From the NCBI RefSeq assembly GCF_041902845.1, contig NZ_CP159486.1, forward strand, positions 3,968,001 through 4,032,000: a stretch of 64,000 bases of DNA. The letters run 5' to 3'. A program made the translations under genes and the position numbers. Below the pieces are notes generated by a model, which was given only the letters and a program-made list of their open reading frames with translations, did not search any database and was not told the DNA's origin. Source of the stretch: Limibacterium fermenti (lineage in GTDB: Bacteria; Bacteroidota; Bacteroidia; Bacteroidales; Dysgonomonadaceae). Below, in pieces: positions 63,625 through 64,000 of the stretch; within the stretch, counting starts at the first letter, position 1; each line of letters opens with the position of its first letter.

Positions 63625-63843
63625 CCGTCAAACCGCTTGAAGCGGTTACACCGACCGCAACCTTACCAAAACGGAAATCTTTTTTCAAAATGAAAAAGCA
63701 GGGTAACCGCCCTTTATCCCCACCCGAAATTTATCGTACTATCATTCAATCCCCTATCCGCAAAACCTGCTTTCAGGCATATTCTTTGACCGTATCCGGC
63801 ACGTAGTCTGAGAAACTGTTTAAATTTCTTACGAAACGCGGAA

Positions 63844-64000
63844 ATGAAAGTATTCTTCGCCTTCAAAAAGTTTCTTTTTGAATCACGAAACAAATTTAAA
63901 CAGATTCCGAATGATAAAGAATTTATTCTTATGGTAAGAATGTTTGCTAATTTAGAAAGGTTATTAATCGGCAAAAGCTTAAAGACAAATGAATTGAAAT
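63844..64000 (+). CDS. Possible start of a gene leaving the window
   Basis: From ATG 63844 a frame runs open to the last base (52 codons): MKVFFAFKKFLFESRNKFKQ, then IPNDKEFILMVRMFANLERL. It has a protein-like mix of residues but no recognisable motif. The flanks hold CTGTTTAAATTT (63816-63827) and, inside the frame, AAATTTAAACAG, an inverted pair. The stretch 63625-63843 before it contains only a short palindrome (AACCGCTTGAAGCGGTT at 63630) and nothing else I can name. Confidence 0.35.
   Translation, partial: MKVFFAFKKFLFESRNKFKQIPNDKEFILMVRMFANLERLLIGKSLKTNELK

Noticed and set aside
63714..63974. 86-codon minus-strand frame at the right edge
   Set aside because: Low-complexity composition, no motif, and it overlaps a more protein-like plus-strand frame.
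1..64000. tRNA or rRNA genes
   Set aside because: I scanned for T-loop-like and 16S/23S-like motifs by eye and found none that fold as a cloverleaf; TTCAAATCC at about 32583 lacks the required stem.

Overview
The window reads as chromosomal DNA of an anaerobic, gut-type Bacteroidales bacterium; Parabacteroides or a close relative is my best guess. The evidence is four SusC/SusD-type glycan loci or parts of them, ECF sigma/FecR switches, lipoproteins with short acidic stretches after the lipobox cysteine, promoters of the TTTG-N19-21-TAnnTTTG type, S46 and C69 peptidases, and few Shine-Dalgarno sites. The species cannot be fixed from the sequence alone.

Layout. 1-8.2 kb: the right part of a polysaccharide utilisation locus (SusD cut by the window edge, a lipoprotein, GH30, a second lipoprotein, GH3), matching the gene content of known fungal/yeast beta-1,6-glucan loci. 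8.2-8.9 kb: debris (possible group II intron 3' end, DUF5053-like fragment). 9.0-20.1 kb: a second locus under an ECF sigma/FecR pair, with SusC (STN domain), a SusD carrying an inserted sugar-binding-like domain, GH43 and a GH36 alpha-galactosidase. 20.8-27.8 kb: a third, minimal locus (ECF sigma, FecR, STN-SusC, SusD, no enzymes). 28.2-29.8 kb: an esterase plus ring-cleaving dioxygenase pair resembling the mhq quinone-detoxification genes. 30-32.3 kb: an S9 peptidase. 32.3-40.9 kb: a candidate structured RNA, a LytS/LytTR two-component system, and a TolC/MFP/RND efflux operon ending in a small PII-like gene. 41-49.5 kb: housekeeping genes (argS, pagL-like, truA, DUF5715, dnaQ-like exonuclease, dnaN, xerD). 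49.6-54.2 kb: hybrid kinase, NtrC-like regulator with a decayed ATPase, a small membrane protein and a DivIC/FtsB-like protein. 54.4-63.6 kb: C69 dipeptidase, phosphohexomutase, mgsA, S46 dipeptidyl-peptidase, flippase, canonical NtrC-type regulator. The last 150 bases hold a short reading frame that leaves the window.

How it works together. The glycan loci import oligosaccharides through SusC/D pairs and cut them in the periplasm. The two ECF/FecR systems are of the trans-envelope signalling type, in which the SusC N-terminal STN domain talks to FecR. Peptidases (S9, C69, S46 DPP7-type) fit an organism that also lives on peptides.

Most unusual signal. The gaps between genes hold strictly phased short-period arrays: two degenerate arrays with an exact 21-bp period (9689-10150, between an ECF sigma gene and its anti-sigma gene; 41106-41441, upstream of argS), one 8-bp array filling the argS-pagL gap, and three 7-bp arrays around truA and next to the dnaN promoter. 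The 21-bp period equals two DNA helical turns and three heptamers. I know of no described function for them. Other notable points are the candidate RNA upstream of the LytS-like kinase, the SusD with an inserted domain, and the NtrC-like regulator without GAFTGA or Walker B acids.
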